64,000 nt of DNA from Caulobacter sp. RHG1 (GCF_013181195.1 NZ_SMZP01000002.1:310001-374000); one strand, 5' to 3'; positions 42,431 to 53,273 are shown, counted from the stretch's first letter. Program-made: numbers and translations. The notes: generated by a model from the sequence alone, not told the origin.

Positions 42431-43564
42431 CTAGAAAGGTCGCCCGGCCCGTTCATCGACCCATTTGAGGATGATGTCCGCGATCTGCAGGTTGTTCTTA
42501 TCCTGCATCAACATGTGGCTGTTGCCCCTAATGCCGCGGTCGGCCGTCACGACTATGTCCGCTCGCCCACCTGCCGCCACGATCCGCGTCGCATAGGCCC
42601 GGCATCCGTCGAGCCGGTTTTGCCAGGTCATCGCCCCCAGCCCAGTCGGCGCGGTCAGATTGTCGCCAAACACTACCAAGGTCGGGATCTTCGCGAGCTT
42701 GGCGATCTGGTCGTCGGTGTAGTTGGCCCGGCAGACGCCCGGCTCGAGGGCGACGATGGCGCCAATGCCCTTCGGATCGACCAGCGCCGCATCCATGGGG
42801 AACGGACCGGACTGCGAGTGGCTGATCAGGACGGAGCCGTTCAGGCCGCCCGCCAGTTCGGAGAGCGCCTTCAAGGTCGGATTGGGCTGCGGCACCTGCG
42901 AAGTCAGATCCGGGATGGCCTGCTTGGAGAGTTCACCGACGGCCTCGACCGGGAACTGCCCCCCGGGGAACGCCTCGCCGAACCTTGGCCCGAAGCGGAA
43001 GTTGGTCCAGACGCCGATGCGATCGCCGAAGCGGAAGGCTCCCTGCCCGATCGCCGCCGGTGCGCCCGGCGCGGTCGGAGCCACCGACCCGGTCGGCGCG
43101 GTGCTGGCGCCCGAAAGCCTGTTGTTGATGGCCGACTGGTTGAACCCGGAGCGCGCCCGACCGACCTGGTCGACGACATAGGTGGGATGGGATTTGCGGA
43201 CGAAATATTCGAACCACCCCATTCGCCCGTCGGGCGTGGTGTCGTAGCTCTTCCCACTCAGGCCCGCGCCGTGGATCATCACCACTGGGATCTTGGCCTT
43301 GCCGGTTGGGACCATGTACTCGACGTACATCTGGTCGACGGTCACGCTATCGTCCGGGCCCAGCAGGATTTCCCCCGCTTTCTGCTCGACCGAACGCCCG
43401 CCCACGAAGAAGCTGCCGCGATCCTTCAGGACGAGGGGCTTGGCCGGCGCCTGAATGGACTTGAGTGTCTGCGCCGGCGCCGTCCCGGCAAGCGCAAGGC
43501 CGCCGAGGATCGCGCCGAGCACAGCGAGGCTGGCGCGCTGCGAAAGCTTGGTGGTTAAGCCCAT
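42431..43564 (-). CDS. Secreted alpha/beta hydrolase
   Basis: This encodes 377 residues, with a GGGAGA Shine-Dalgarno before the ATG. The signal peptide ends around GTAPAQ. The mature part has an oxyanion loop IPVVMIHGAGLSGKSYD and a nucleophile elbow SHSQSG (the first Gly of GxSxG replaced by His), followed by a late histidine (RGIRGNSHML). It is a periplasmic or outer-envelope esterase-like enzyme of unknown substrate. It lies 106 bases downstream of the LysR gene at 43671 on the same strand and could be part of that regulon. Confidence 0.82.
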   Translation of the reverse strand: MGLTTKLSQRASLAVLGAILGGLALAGTAPAQTLKSIQAPAKPLVLKDRGSFFVGGRSVEQKAGEILLGPDDSVTVDQMYVEYMVPTGKAKIPVVMIHGAGLSGKSYDTTPDGRMGWFEYFVRKSHPTYVVDQVGRARSGFNQSAINNRLSGASTAPTGSVAPTAPGAPAAIGQGAFRFGDRIGVWTNFRFGPRFGEAFPGGQFPVEAVGELSKQAIPDLTSQVPQPNPTLKALSELAGGLNGSVLISHSQSGPFPMDAALVDPKGIGAIVALEPGVCRANYTDDQIAKLAKIPTLVVFGDNLTAPTGLGAMTWQNRLDGCRAYATRIVAAGGRADIVVTADRGIRGNSHMLMQDKNNLQIADIILKWVDERAGRPF

Positions 43565-43670
43565 GACGGATCTCCCTTCGTGTTCGAAGGGAAGCTATCG
43601 CGCCGCCATATCGACGATTAGCCGGTAGAAAGGACTTGCTCCCTTTAGTCCTGCTTACAAGTACTCGACG

Positions 43671-44564
43671 CTACAGCTCCCTGAACCGCAGGGCGTCCAG
43701 AAGCAGCGAAAAGGCCGGCGAGGCGTGGCGGCGGCTGGGATAGTAGAGGTGATAGCCGGGGAACGGCAGGCACCAGTCCTCCAGCACCCTGACCAGTTCG
43801 CCGGACGCGATGCAGGACGTGGCGACGTCCTCGGGCATGTAGGCCAGGCCCAGGCCCTGCAGGGCGGAGTCCAGCCGCTGCCGGATGGTGTTGAAGGTCA
43901 GCTGGCCGTCGACCCGGACCTTCACCTCGCGGCCGTCCTTCTCGAACTCCCAGGGGAAAAGGCCGCCATAGGTCGGTAGCCGCATGTTGATGCAATTGTG
44001 CTCGGTCAGATCCTGCGGGATCTGGGGCTTTGAACGATCGGCGAAGTAGGCCGGGGAGCCGACCACGGCCATCCGCATCTCCGGGCCGATGCGCAGGGCG
44101 ATCATGTCCTTGGCCACCTGCTCGCCCAGCCGCACGCCCGCGTCGAACCCCTCCGACACGATGTCGACCAGGCCGTAGTCGACCACGATCTCGACCCGGA
44201 TGTCGGGATAGTCCGGCAGCAGCTTGGCCAAGCCGGGCTGCAGGACCGAGCGCGCGGCATGCTCGCCGGCGGTGATGCGGATCGTGCCAGCGGGCCGCTC
44301 TCGCATCTCGCCCAAGGCCGCCAGCGCCTGTTCGATCTCCTCGAAGCGCGGCGCTACCGTCAGCAACAATCGGTCCCCGGCCTCCGTTGGCGCCACGCTA
44401 CGCGTGGTGCGGGTCAGCAGCCGCACGCCTAGCCGCTCCTCCAGGCCCTTGATCGTCTGGCTGAGCGCCGAGGGCGAGACACCCATCTTAGCGCCGGCGC
44501 GCGTGAAGCTACGTTCCTTGGCCACAGCGGCGAAGGCGGCCAGCTCGTCGAAACCTCGCGCCAT
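43671..44564 (-). CDS. LysR-family transcriptional regulator
   Basis: This 297-residue protein has an N-terminal winged helix (FDELAAFAAVAKERSFTRAG; MGVSPSALSQTIKGLEERLG) and a C-terminal effector domain. It resembles the LysR subgroup that controls oxidoreductase genes. It is divergent from the flavodoxin-AKR operon, with a LysR-type ATTA-N7-TAAT box (44594-44608) in between, so it very probably regulates that operon. The effector is unknown; a redox or aldehyde signal would fit the neighbours. Confidence 0.93.
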   Translation of the reverse strand: MARGFDELAAFAAVAKERSFTRAGAKMGVSPSALSQTIKGLEERLGVRLLTRTTRSVAPTEAGDRLLLTVAPRFEEIEQALAALGEMRERPAGTIRITAGEHAARSVLQPGLAKLLPDYPDIRVEIVVDYGLVDIVSEGFDAGVRLGEQVAKDMIALRIGPEMRMAVVGSPAYFADRSKPQIPQDLTEHNCINMRLPTYGGLFPWEFEKDGREVKVRVDGQLTFNTIRQRLDSALQGLGLAYMPEDVATSCIASGELVRVLEDWCLPFPGYHLYYPSRRHASPAFSLLLDALRFREL

Positions 44565-44593
44565 TTATTAGCCCTACTAAAAGCGACATGGCG

Positions 44594-44608
44594 ATTATCG
44601 CGCCTAAT
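44594..44608. promoter_or_regulatory. LysR-type operator (ATTA-N7-TAAT)
   Basis: ATTA (44594-44597) and TAAT (44605-44608) are separated by seven bases (TCGCGCC), a perfect T-N11-A LysR box. It lies in the 121-base region between the LysR gene and the divergent flavodoxin operon. Confidence 0.65.
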
Positions 44609-44685
44609 TCGATCAGTGGGCCAGCGCTATCTTTTCCCCTGTCGAAGGCGTTGGGGGCTTCGCGTTCGCGAACGAGGAGCACGGG

Positions 44686-46324
<1,639 letters not shown>

Positions 46325-46351
46325 CCCATCTTCCCGCGACAGGAACTCTTC

Positions 46352-47494
46352 ATGGATGACAAGACCAACAGCATCGCCGGCGTCGGCCGCCGCAATCTCC
46401 TGGCGCTAAGCCTGGCGCTGCCGGCCGCAGCTGCCGCCGGCGGGGCCGCAGCCCAGACCAGGGCCAAGGCGCCCGCCGCCAGCGGCGAGCGGCGCAAACT
46501 CGGTAGGCTGGAGGTCTCCAGCATCGGCATGGGCGTGCAGAACATGCACCGCGCGTATACGACCACGGTCCCCTATCGGCCCGAGATGCTGAACATCCTC
46601 CGGGCCGCCTATGAGCGGGGCGTCACCTTCTTCGACACGGCCGAAGCCTATGGTCCGTTCGAGAACGAGCGCATCCTGGGCGAGGCCATCCAGTCGTTCC
46701 GCGACAAGGTGGTGATCACCAGCAAGTTCGGCTGGAACATCGATCCCGAGACCGGCCGGCGCGGTCCCGGCCTCAACAGCCGCCCCGAGCACATCAAGAC
46801 GGCGGTCGAAGGCATGCTCAAGCGCCTGCGCACCGACCGCATCGACCTTCTCTACCAGCACCGCGTCGATCCCCAGGTCCCCATCGAGGACGTCGCCGGC
46901 GCGATCCAGGACCTGATGAAGGCGGGCAAGGTCCTGCACTGGGGCCTCAGCGAGATGGGCCAGCAGACCCTGCGCCGCGCCCATGCGGCCCTGCCGGTGA
47001 CCGCCGTCCAGAACGAGTATTCGCTGCTCTGGCGCGGGCCGGAGAAGTGGGTCCTGCCGACCTGCGAGGAGCTGGGCATCGGCTTTGTCTGCTGGAGCCC
47101 GCTGGGCGTGGGGTTCCTGAACGGCGCCATCGACGCGGGCACCCGCTTCGCCGACGGCGACATCCGCAAGGTCGAGGGCCGGTTCGCGCCGGAGAACCTG
47201 CCCCACAACCTGGCCCTGGTCGAGCTGCTCAAGGCCTGGGCGCAGCGCAAGAACGCCACCCTGGGCCAGATCGCCCTGGCCTGGCTGCTGGCCCAGAAGC
47301 CGTGGATCGTGCCGATCCCGGGCGCCACCCAGATGGCGCACATGATCGACAACACCGGGGCCGCCGGCGTCCGCTTCACGCCTGCCGAACTTGGCGAACT
47401 GACAGCCGCCGCCTCTGCGATCGAGATCCAGGGCTTGCGGCTGCCCCAGGGCGTCCTGGCCTTCTCGGAGATCGAGGCCCCCGCCAAGACCTGA
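46352..47494 (+). CDS. Aldo/keto reductase with Tat-type leader
   Basis: This 380-residue protein is a paralogue of the upstream gene (compare [20 protein letters not shown] with the equivalent segment of the first copy). It has an extra N-terminal twin-arginine leader (GVGRRNLLALSLALPAAAAA). Catalytic residues are conserved in [21 protein letters not shown] and LYQHRVD. An exported AKR needs its NADP(H) bound before export, which the Tat route allows; how it would be re-reduced in the periplasm is unclear. The co-encoded exported flavodoxin is a speculative candidate. Confidence 0.9.
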   Translation: MDDKTNSIAGVGRRNLLALSLALPAAAAAGGAAAQTRAKAPAASGERRKLGRLEVSSIGMGVQNMHRAYTTTVPYRPEMLNILRAAYERGVTFFDTAEAYGPFENERILGEAIQSFRDKVVITSKFGWNIDPETGRRGPGLNSRPEHIKTAVEGMLKRLRTDRIDLLYQHRVDPQVPIEDVAGAIQDLMKAGKVLHWGLSEMGQQTLRRAHAALPVTAVQNEYSLLWRGPEKWVLPTCEELGIGFVCWSPLGVGFLNGAIDAGTRFADGDIRKVEGRFAPENLPHNLALVELLKAWAQRKNATLGQIALAWLLAQKPWIVPIPGATQMAHMIDNTGAAGVRFTPAELGELTAAASAIEIQGLRLPQGVLAFSEIEAPAKT

Positions 47495-47522
47495 TCCCCA
47501 TTCCTCCGAAAAGGAGCTTTCG

Positions 47523-48710
47523 ATGAAGAAGCCTGTCGTCGCCGCCATCGCGGCCTTGACCTTGGCGACCCCGGTCGAGGCGCAGGACCGCAAGTCCGTC
47601 GCGCCCAAGGCCATGCAGGCCGTCGCCCCGGGGCTTGCCGGCTACACCGACGACGTCCTGTTCGGGGACGTCTGGATCAATCCGGCGCTGAGCCCGCGCG
47701 ATCGAAGCCTGGTGACCGTGTCGGTGCTGATCGCCACCGGCAAGACCGCCCAGCTGACGGGGCACCTGGGCCGCGCGCTCGACAACGGCGTCACGCCCGG
47801 CGAGATCTCCGGCGCCGTCACCCACCTGGCCTTCTATGCCGGCTGGCCCAATGCGGTGTCATCGCTGGAGGTGATCGAGAAGGCGTTCACCGACCGGGGC
47901 GTCGACATGGCTGCCTTGCGCGCCCCGGTGACGGCGAGCGTGCCCCTCCCCGCCTCGGACGCGGCCCGCGCCAAGGCGGTGACGGCGACCATCGGCCCGG
48001 TCGCACCCAAGCTGGCGGCGCTGACCAACGATGTGGTCTTCGCCGACCTGTGGCGGCGGCCCGACCTGACCTCACGCGACCGCAGCCTGGTGACCCTGGC
48101 CGCGCTGGCCGCCAACGGCGACGAGGCGGGCCTGGCCTTCCATGTCGGCCTGGGCCTGCAGAACGGCCTGACGCGGGCAGAGATCGGCGAGACGCTGACG
48201 CACCTGGCGTTCTACGCCGGCTGGCCCAAGGCGACCGCCGCGGTCGCCGTCGCCGAGAAGGTGTTCAAAGACCAGGACCCCGCGCAGGCGCCTTCGGCGG
48301 CCGAGGGCCTCGCGATCACCGGCCCCGAGCGGCAGCCGGTCCAAGGCCCTGCGGCGACCTTCACGGGCGCGGTCAGCGTGACCTCTCCGTTCAAAGGAAC
48401 CGGCCAGGCCCGTCTCGGCGGCGCCACCGTCACCTTCCAGCCGCGCGCGCGCTCCAACTGGCACAGCCATCCGCTCGGCCAGCTCCTGATCGTCACCGCC
48501 GGCGAAGGCCTGGTCCAGGCCGAGGGCGGGCCGGTCCGCCGGATGAAGGCCGGCGACGTCGTCTGGACCGGCCCCGGCGTCAAGCACTGGCACGGCGCCG
48601 CGCCGACCAGCGCCATGACCCATGTCGCCGTGGCCGAGGCCCTAGACGGCGCGAGCGTGAGCTGGCTGGGCCCGGTGAGCGACGCCGAATACCGCACGCC
48701 ATCCCAATAG
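47523..48710 (+). CDS. Carboxymuconolactone decarboxylase x2 - cupin fusion, secreted
   Basis: This 395-residue protein begins with a signal peptide (MKKPVVAAIAALTLATPVEA). Two carboxymuconolactone-decarboxylase (AhpD-like) repeats follow (residues about 30-130 and 155-255), each with LSPRDRSLVTV/LTSRDRSLVTL and a THLAFYAGWP end. A cupin domain follows (about 285-390) with NWHSHPLGQLL and VKHWHGAAP metal-binding histidines. The repeats lack the AhpD CxxC, so the activity is probably not peroxidase-linked. The fusion is common next to AKR and flavodoxin genes in proteobacteria. Confidence 0.88.
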   Translation: MKKPVVAAIAALTLATPVEAQDRKSVAPKAMQAVAPGLAGYTDDVLFGDVWINPALSPRDRSLVTVSVLIATGKTAQLTGHLGRALDNGVTPGEISGAVTHLAFYAGWPNAVSSLEVIEKAFTDRGVDMAALRAPVTASVPLPASDAARAKAVTATIGPVAPKLAALTNDVVFADLWRRPDLTSRDRSLVTLAALAANGDEAGLAFHVGLGLQNGLTRAEIGETLTHLAFYAGWPKATAAVAVAEKVFKDQDPAQAPSAAEGLAITGPERQPVQGPAATFTGAVSVTSPFKGTGQARLGGATVTFQPRARSNWHSHPLGQLLIVTAGEGLVQAEGGPVRRMKAGDVVWTGPGVKHWHGAAPTSAMTHVAVAEALDGASVSWLGPVSDAEYRTPSQ

Positions 48711-48742
48711 GCGCTGAGCCCGCGATCCAAAACGGAATTCCC

Positions 48743-49840
48743 ATGACCAACGATGCGATCAGCAAAAACAGGCGGCAGTTCCTTGGAGCGTCCGCACTCG
48801 CCCTTTCAGGCTCAATTCTCGGAGTGACGGCCATGAGCACGACCCCTGCCGCCGCGGCGGCCGAGAGCAGCAACCCCTTCACCCTGGTCTATGGCGGCGC
48901 GATCACCAAGAACGAGCCGGGCAAGGTCAATATCCATCCAGTCACCTACAAACTGGGCGGTCTGGACATCGTCGCCAACGTCTACACCCCGGCGGGCTAC
49001 GATCCGGTTCGCAAGTATCGGGCGATCGTCGTGGCCCACCCCAATGGCGGGGTGAAGGAACAGGTCGCGGGCCTCTACGCCCAGCACCTGGCCGAGCAGG
49101 GCTACATCACCATCACTGCGGACGCGGCCTATCAGGGCGGCAGCGGCGGGCTGCCCCGCAGCGTCGACAAGCCGATGTTCCGGATTGCGGACATCCACGG
49201 CATGGCCGATTTCATCACTCGCTATCCCGGCGTGGATGCGGAGCGCCTGGGCCTCTTCGGGATCTGTGGCGGCGGCGGCTATTCCCTGGCCGCCGCCAAG
49301 ACCGATAAGCGCTTCAAAGCGCTGGCCACGCTCAGCATGTTCAATTCCGGCCGGGTGCGCCGCAACGGCTACCAGGACTCGGCCCTGGCGACGATCCAGC
49401 AGCGCCTCGACCAGGCCTCGGCCGCTCGCGCGCAGGAGGCGGCCGGCGGTGAAATCCTCTACTCCGGCGACGCCAACCTGACCGACGCCCAGATCGCGGC
49501 CCTGCCGTTCGATCTCTATCGCCAAGGCTACGAGTACTACTGGAAGACCCACGCTCATGCGGGCTCGACCTTCAAATACACGACCAGCAGCTTGCTGGAT
49601 CTGATGCGCTGGGACGCGACCGACCAGATCGACCTCATTGACGTGCCGCTGTTGATGATGGCCGGCAGCAAGGCCGACAGCCTCTACATGACCGAGGACG
49701 CCTTCCCCAAGGCGACCGGCACCAAGGACAAGACCTTCTTCAAGATCGACGGCGCCACGCACATCGAGACCTATTGGGCGCCGAAGTTCGTCGACGCGGC
49801 GATGGGACAGCTGACGCCGTTCTTCGCCCGCACGCTCTGA
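48743..49840 (+). CDS. Exported dienelactone-hydrolase-like alpha/beta hydrolase
   Basis: This encodes 365 residues from the ATG at 48743. It has a twin-arginine-like leader (KNRRQFLGASALALSGSILG). The nucleophile elbow is GICGGGGY, with Cys where most alpha/beta hydrolases have Ser, as in dienelactone hydrolase and YcjY-like proteins. Supporting residues occur in MMAGSKADSLY and GATHIETYW. As the last gene of the operon it probably hydrolyses a lactone or ester in the periplasm. An upstream frame extends into the previous gene but has no signal sequence. Confidence 0.85.
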   Translation: MTNDAISKNRRQFLGASALALSGSILGVTAMSTTPAAAAAESSNPFTLVYGGAITKNEPGKVNIHPVTYKLGGLDIVANVYTPAGYDPVRKYRAIVVAHPNGGVKEQVAGLYAQHLAEQGYITITADAAYQGGSGGLPRSVDKPMFRIADIHGMADFITRYPGVDAERLGLFGICGGGGYSLAAAKTDKRFKALATLSMFNSGRVRRNGYQDSALATIQQRLDQASAARAQEAAGGEILYSGDANLTDAQIAALPFDLYRQGYEYYWKTHAHAGSTFKYTTSSLLDLMRWDATDQIDLIDVPLLMMAGSKADSLYMTEDAFPKATGTKDKTFFKIDGATHIETYWAPKFVDAAMGQLTPFFARTL

Positions 49841-49899
49841 ACAAATCGTCAGCCCGCCGGTAGGCCTAAAGCCGGCCGGCGGTGATCGCCACCGGGGGT

Positions 49900-50020
49900 C
49901 TAGAGGTCGATCTGCTCTGACATCTCGAGAGCATCATCGACCTCGATCCCACAGTATCGAACCGTGCTCTCAAGCTTCCTGTGTCCGAGGAAGAGGTGGC
50001 AGGCTGATACCCGCGCACGC
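49900..50020 (-). pseudogene. 3' remnant of a tyrosine integrase gene
   Basis: Minus-strand translation ending at the TAG 49900-49902 gives the last 35-40 residues of a phage-type integrase: LFLGHRKLESTVRY followed by CGIEVDDALEMSEQIDL. It contains the catalytic His (LGH) and Tyr (VRY) of the C-terminal domain. Nothing recognisable precedes it, so the remainder is deleted. It marks the edge of a former mobile element next to the DUF4236 gene. Confidence 0.75.
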
Positions 50021-50055
50021 AGGGAACTCCCCGGCCTCGCGACCACTGACGGAGA

Positions 50056-51639
50056 CTAGTAGATCGCCGCGGCCACGGCCTCGCTGCTCGCGGTCTGGGC
50101 GGGCGCCGTTGCGCTTGGTTGAGCCTCGTCGGGCTCGGAAGGCTCGGCGGCGGGCGCCGGCGGCATCGCGGCGGCGGCGCGGCTCGCGACCTTGCGCTTG
50201 TTCCGAGCCGGCTCCTTTTTGACCACAACAGGTTGCGGCCCTGCGACGGGCGTAACGGCCGCAGCGTCATCGGCGGCGCCCGCGCTTCTCGGCCAATGCG
50301 CCTGGGTCCAGCCCGCGCCGAAAACCAGCGCGACCACGATGACCGACAGCAGAACCCAGTCGGCCGCCAAGTGTTTGCGCGGCTTGGCGGCGAATGCCAG
50401 GGGCCCTTCAAAAGGGTCCTGATCCGCGAGGGCCTCATCGACCGGCGCCGGCAAGGCGACGGCGTCAGCGCTGCTTCCCAAGGACAGCTGCCGCTCGTGC
50501 TCGGCCAGGACCCTGGCCAAATCGGCACCCTTGTCGAAGTCGCTCACCATGTACGCCTCGGCCAGGCCGGTCTGGCTCGAGAGGGCGAAGGCGCCGTACT
50601 GCATCACGGGGATCTGGTAGTTGTTGTTGAAGCGCATGTCGCGCGAGCCATTCTTGTTGGCGTACTTCCAGGTCGCGCCGACCTGCGTCGCGTCCGCGGG
50701 AGCGGATTCTTCCTCGATGAAGTTTGAGGGGCCATAACGGCAATCGACTTCGTCGAATTCGATCAGGGCAAAATCGCCGCTCGGCTCCCTCATCATGAAA
50801 AACCCTGGATAGATCTGAAGAGGGCGGCCGTTGGCGTTGCCCAGTCGGAGGGCCTTGAACTCGGTCCGGACGAGTTCTGGCTCCACCTTCTCGAAAGTCA
50901 CCGGCTCGCGCGTCAGGGCGGTGGAGGCGGTTGTCCGTGCCGCGACCCGATCAACCCCTGCCCGGCTCGTGACGTCCCAAATGCGGCGACAGGAGGCGAC
51001 GCGCTCAAAGGCCGTGACCAGGTTGGCGTAGCTCGCCCGGGCTTGCGGACCGAGATTGAAATCGACCTCGACAAAGCAACCGTCGAGCTGGGCCTTGACG
51101 TCCTCGTGCGCGTCGTGCGCCGCGTTGGCCGCGTCCACGAGACCCGGGACCCAGCGCTTCGTGACCAGGCGCACGATCACCGCCTCCGCCAAGCGTAGAC
51201 GCCCCCTGGCGCGCCTCAGGACCTCGGCCGTATTGGTACGCTCGCGGAGAAGTTCGGACTTTCGCTGCCAGGCGGCGTTGATCAGGGCCTTCAACTCGTT
51301 AAGCCCCGCGCTCGTCAGTTGGGAGACGTCCGCGCTGCGGATCTCCTGCTCGGTTCCAGGGATCGCTGCCACACCTGGAGCGCCCCGAGGGATTGGACGT
51401 CGAGATTCAGGCCAGGCCGACACCGGCTCTTCGACCTGCAGCGGCCTGCTCGTCGGCGGTGAAATACGCGTTCGGTAAGATAAGCCCGAGCCGGGAAGGC
51501 CAAGGTTAAGATGAGCGCCGTGCTGGCCAAGGGTCACGGCGGCGCCACGAACTCCAACGGTCGTGCTCACCCCGCTGCCGCTGAAGTTAAGCCTGACGCC
51601 CGGAAACAGCCGCACTGATCGCCGAAATCGTAGTCCCAT
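50056..51639 (-). CDS. DUF4236-domain membrane-anchored protein
   Basis: This encodes 527 residues from the ATG at 51637-51639; upstream open frame is not family-like. Residues 1-60 match DUF4236 (MGLRFRRSVRLFPGVRLNF, then GVSTTVGVRGAAVTLG and LPGSGLSYRT). The middle (about 90-390) is unrecognised and partly helical. One transmembrane helix lies near residue 430 (DWVLLSVIVVALVFGAGW), followed by an Ala/Pro-rich tail. DUF4236 is of unknown function and frequent in mobile regions. The gene lies between an integrase remnant and a recombinase remnant, so it is probably island cargo. Confidence 0.75.
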   Translation of the reverse strand: MGLRFRRSVRLFPGVRLNFSGSGVSTTVGVRGAAVTLGQHGAHLNLGLPGSGLSYRTRISPPTSRPLQVEEPVSAWPESRRPIPRGAPGVAAIPGTEQEIRSADVSQLTSAGLNELKALINAAWQRKSELLRERTNTAEVLRRARGRLRLAEAVIVRLVTKRWVPGLVDAANAAHDAHEDVKAQLDGCFVEVDFNLGPQARASYANLVTAFERVASCRRIWDVTSRAGVDRVAARTTASTALTREPVTFEKVEPELVRTEFKALRLGNANGRPLQIYPGFFMMREPSGDFALIEFDEVDCRYGPSNFIEEESAPADATQVGATWKYANKNGSRDMRFNNNYQIPVMQYGAFALSSQTGLAEAYMVSDFDKGADLARVLAEHERQLSLGSSADAVALPAPVDEALADQDPFEGPLAFAAKPRKHLAADWVLLSVIVVALVFGAGWTQAHWPRSAGAADDAAAVTPVAGPQPVVVKKEPARNKRKVASRAAAAMPPAPAAEPSEPDEAQPSATAPAQTASSEAVAAAIY

Positions 51640-51738
51640 TTCCCTGCGCGCCCCTGCACACGTGGAGCGACACCCCACGCAGCCCGCCCGCGTTACAGTA
51701 GAGCTAGACTAGAGAATGGCGCAATGCCTTGAGAGGGC

Positions 51739-52258
51739 GGCGCCTATCGCTACTACACCTGCAGCACCAAGGCCCGGCAAGGCGCTCGCGGTTGCAGCGG
51801 CATGAGCGTGCGCATGGACCTGCTCGCCGCCTCGGTCATCGACCACATGGAAAATCGCCTGCTCAATCCGACCAGAGTGATGACCGTGCTGGAAAAGATT
51901 GTCGAACGCCGGGCCAACTGGAACAGGCGCCGTCATCGCCAAGTCGCCGACCTGCGAAAGCGGGCGACCGAGGTCAACCAACGCCTGCAACGCCTCTACC
52001 TTCCATCGAGCAAGGCGTCGCCAACCCGATAGCAGCGCGCCGCCGCTAAGATCCACCAGATCCCGCCTAACGTGACGCATAGCTTGTCCGGACCTTCTCT
52101 GAGCAGCCAGGGCGATGGTCCGGAGCCACAACGGCGCCTATCGTCGCAACCTCATTCGAGCCGTAGTCCGGCGGGTGGAAGTGATCTCTCCGCTCGAGAT
52201 CAAGATCTACGGGTCGAGAGCTGACTTGCTCCAGACGCTCAGCGGCGCAACGTCTTAG
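51739..52258 (+). pseudogene. Decayed serine recombinase (resolvase/invertase family)
   Basis: The plus strand encodes the zinc-ribbon/C-terminal part of a large serine recombinase: GAYRYYTCSTKARQGARGCS with its Cys pair, then MDLLAASVIDHMENRLLNP and coiled-coil VADLRKRATEVNQRLQRLY. After that the frame shifts (SIEQGVANPIAARRR is in another frame) and stops at 52030-52032. A last piece, RRNLIRAVVRRVEVISPLEI and GSRADLLQTLSGATS, ends at the TAG 52256-52258. The N-terminal catalytic domain is missing. It is inactive. Confidence 0.75.
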
Positions 52259-52754
52259 GCTCGACTGCTCACCACAATCGCATCAGACAGTACGACGGAT
52301 GCTGTCTCCCCTCACCCGCCATCACACTTGACGATTTGGGGCGTTAAATCTGATCGCTTGAGACAATTGGACTGGCCAACGCCATGGATCGTTCGGCTCG
52401 AAAAATTCCTCGCGACCATATCGGGGCTTCCCGGCCAAATACACGTCAGGGCGCCGCGCCCAAAATTCACTAAACCTCTGAATTCAAAGAGCTCTATTAC
52501 CCGAAAGACCGGTGGCGCCCTTTGTCGGACGAAACCGATTACTATGAGTACGCTATTGTACTCCAGAGGATCCCTAGGAGCGACAAAGGGCGTCCGCGAC
52601 CGTCAACACGGAAGATCTCTTGAATGCCAAGAGGTCGCCGTCGCTGCAAATTCTACTCCACAGTACGAGACAGTATCCAGTGCCCCGCTAGGGGCGCCGA
52701 TTACACGAGTCCCGATCGGCAATCTCTTCGCTCCTTGATCATCGCGATACCGCT
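52259..52754. other. Non-coding island segment
   Basis: This 496-base stretch is more AT-rich than its surroundings. The longest frame (52328-52738, 136 codons) has no recognisable features and reads like random translation. It contains the nested inverted repeats at 52516-52592 and a GCCCC-GCTA-GGGGC hairpin (52682-52695). Confidence 0.5.
52516..52592. repeat. Nested inverted repeats
   Basis: The outer arms are a perfect 12-bp inverted repeat, CGCCCTTTGTCG (52516-52527) and CGACAAAGGGCG (52581-52592). Inside it is a perfect 6-bp hairpin, GAGTAC (52546-52551) / GTACTC (52558-52563), with a 6-base loop. It could be recombinase core/arm sites, the ends of a tiny non-autonomous element, or a structured RNA. 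Confidence 0.6.
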
Positions 52755-53273
52755 TCAGCTTTTGAGATTGCTGCAGGTCACGTGGAACGCTTCGCTGGCG
52801 CTCTTGGCGTCGGACCGAAGCTTGACCGCCGCATCGAAGGCCTGCGTGCGTTCGATGACAAATCTCCCGCGCTCGAATCTATCACTTGATAGACCTCTCC
52901 AGGGATCAAGCTCGCCGTCACGAGTCGCGGGCCCTCGCCCAATCCCAGACGCATAGTCATCGAAGTGCTCGATCATGTCGCGGATCGCCTTTAACTGGCG
53001 AACGCCATCCACTGTGAACTGATCATCGAAAGCTCGGATCGCGGCCTTCGCTTCTACTTCAATCGCTGGAAGTTTCGTCAGCGCCAAGACCCTGGCTCGA
53101 TACAGCCAGAGCCGAATGATGAAATTCTCCCAGTGGTACTCAACTTCGATGGTCAGCTCTTCGTCCGCCCCGAACCTCTCAAGCGCTCGATGGGATAGGA
53201 CCAGCATGTTCCATGTGTGCGTATGCCTTGGCCCATAGAAGCCCCAGACGGCGAGTTGCTCTTTCAGGTCCAC
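52755..53273 (-). CDS. Small helical protein with RxxxxH motif, unknown function
   Basis: This 172-residue, apparently all-alpha protein starts at a GTG (53271-53273), the first start in the frame. The RxxxxH motif (Arg98-His103 in RDMIEHFDDY) is of the type found in HEPN RNases, though the context does not prove membership. No signal peptide or transmembrane helix. It is divergent from the ApeA-like HEPN gene at 53420. I do not recognise a named family; a toxin/antiphage helper role is only an inference from motif and location. Confidence 0.55.
   Translation of the reverse strand: MDLKEQLAVWGFYGPRHTHTWNMLVLSHRALERFGADEELTIEVEYHWENFIIRLWLYRARVLALTKLPAIEVEAKAAIRAFDDQFTVDGVRQLKAIRDMIEHFDDYASGIGRGPATRDGELDPWRGLSSDRFERGRFVIERTQAFDAAVKLRSDAKSASEAFHVTCSNLKS

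Noticed and set aside
42138..42434. Small open frame upstream of katE
   Set aside because: The translation (Gly/Ala/Ser-rich) has no motif and overlaps the promoter region. Not supported.
52328..52738. Possible 136-residue protein
   Set aside because: It has no Shine-Dalgarno, no recognisable motif and a composition like random translation. It also spans the inverted repeats.
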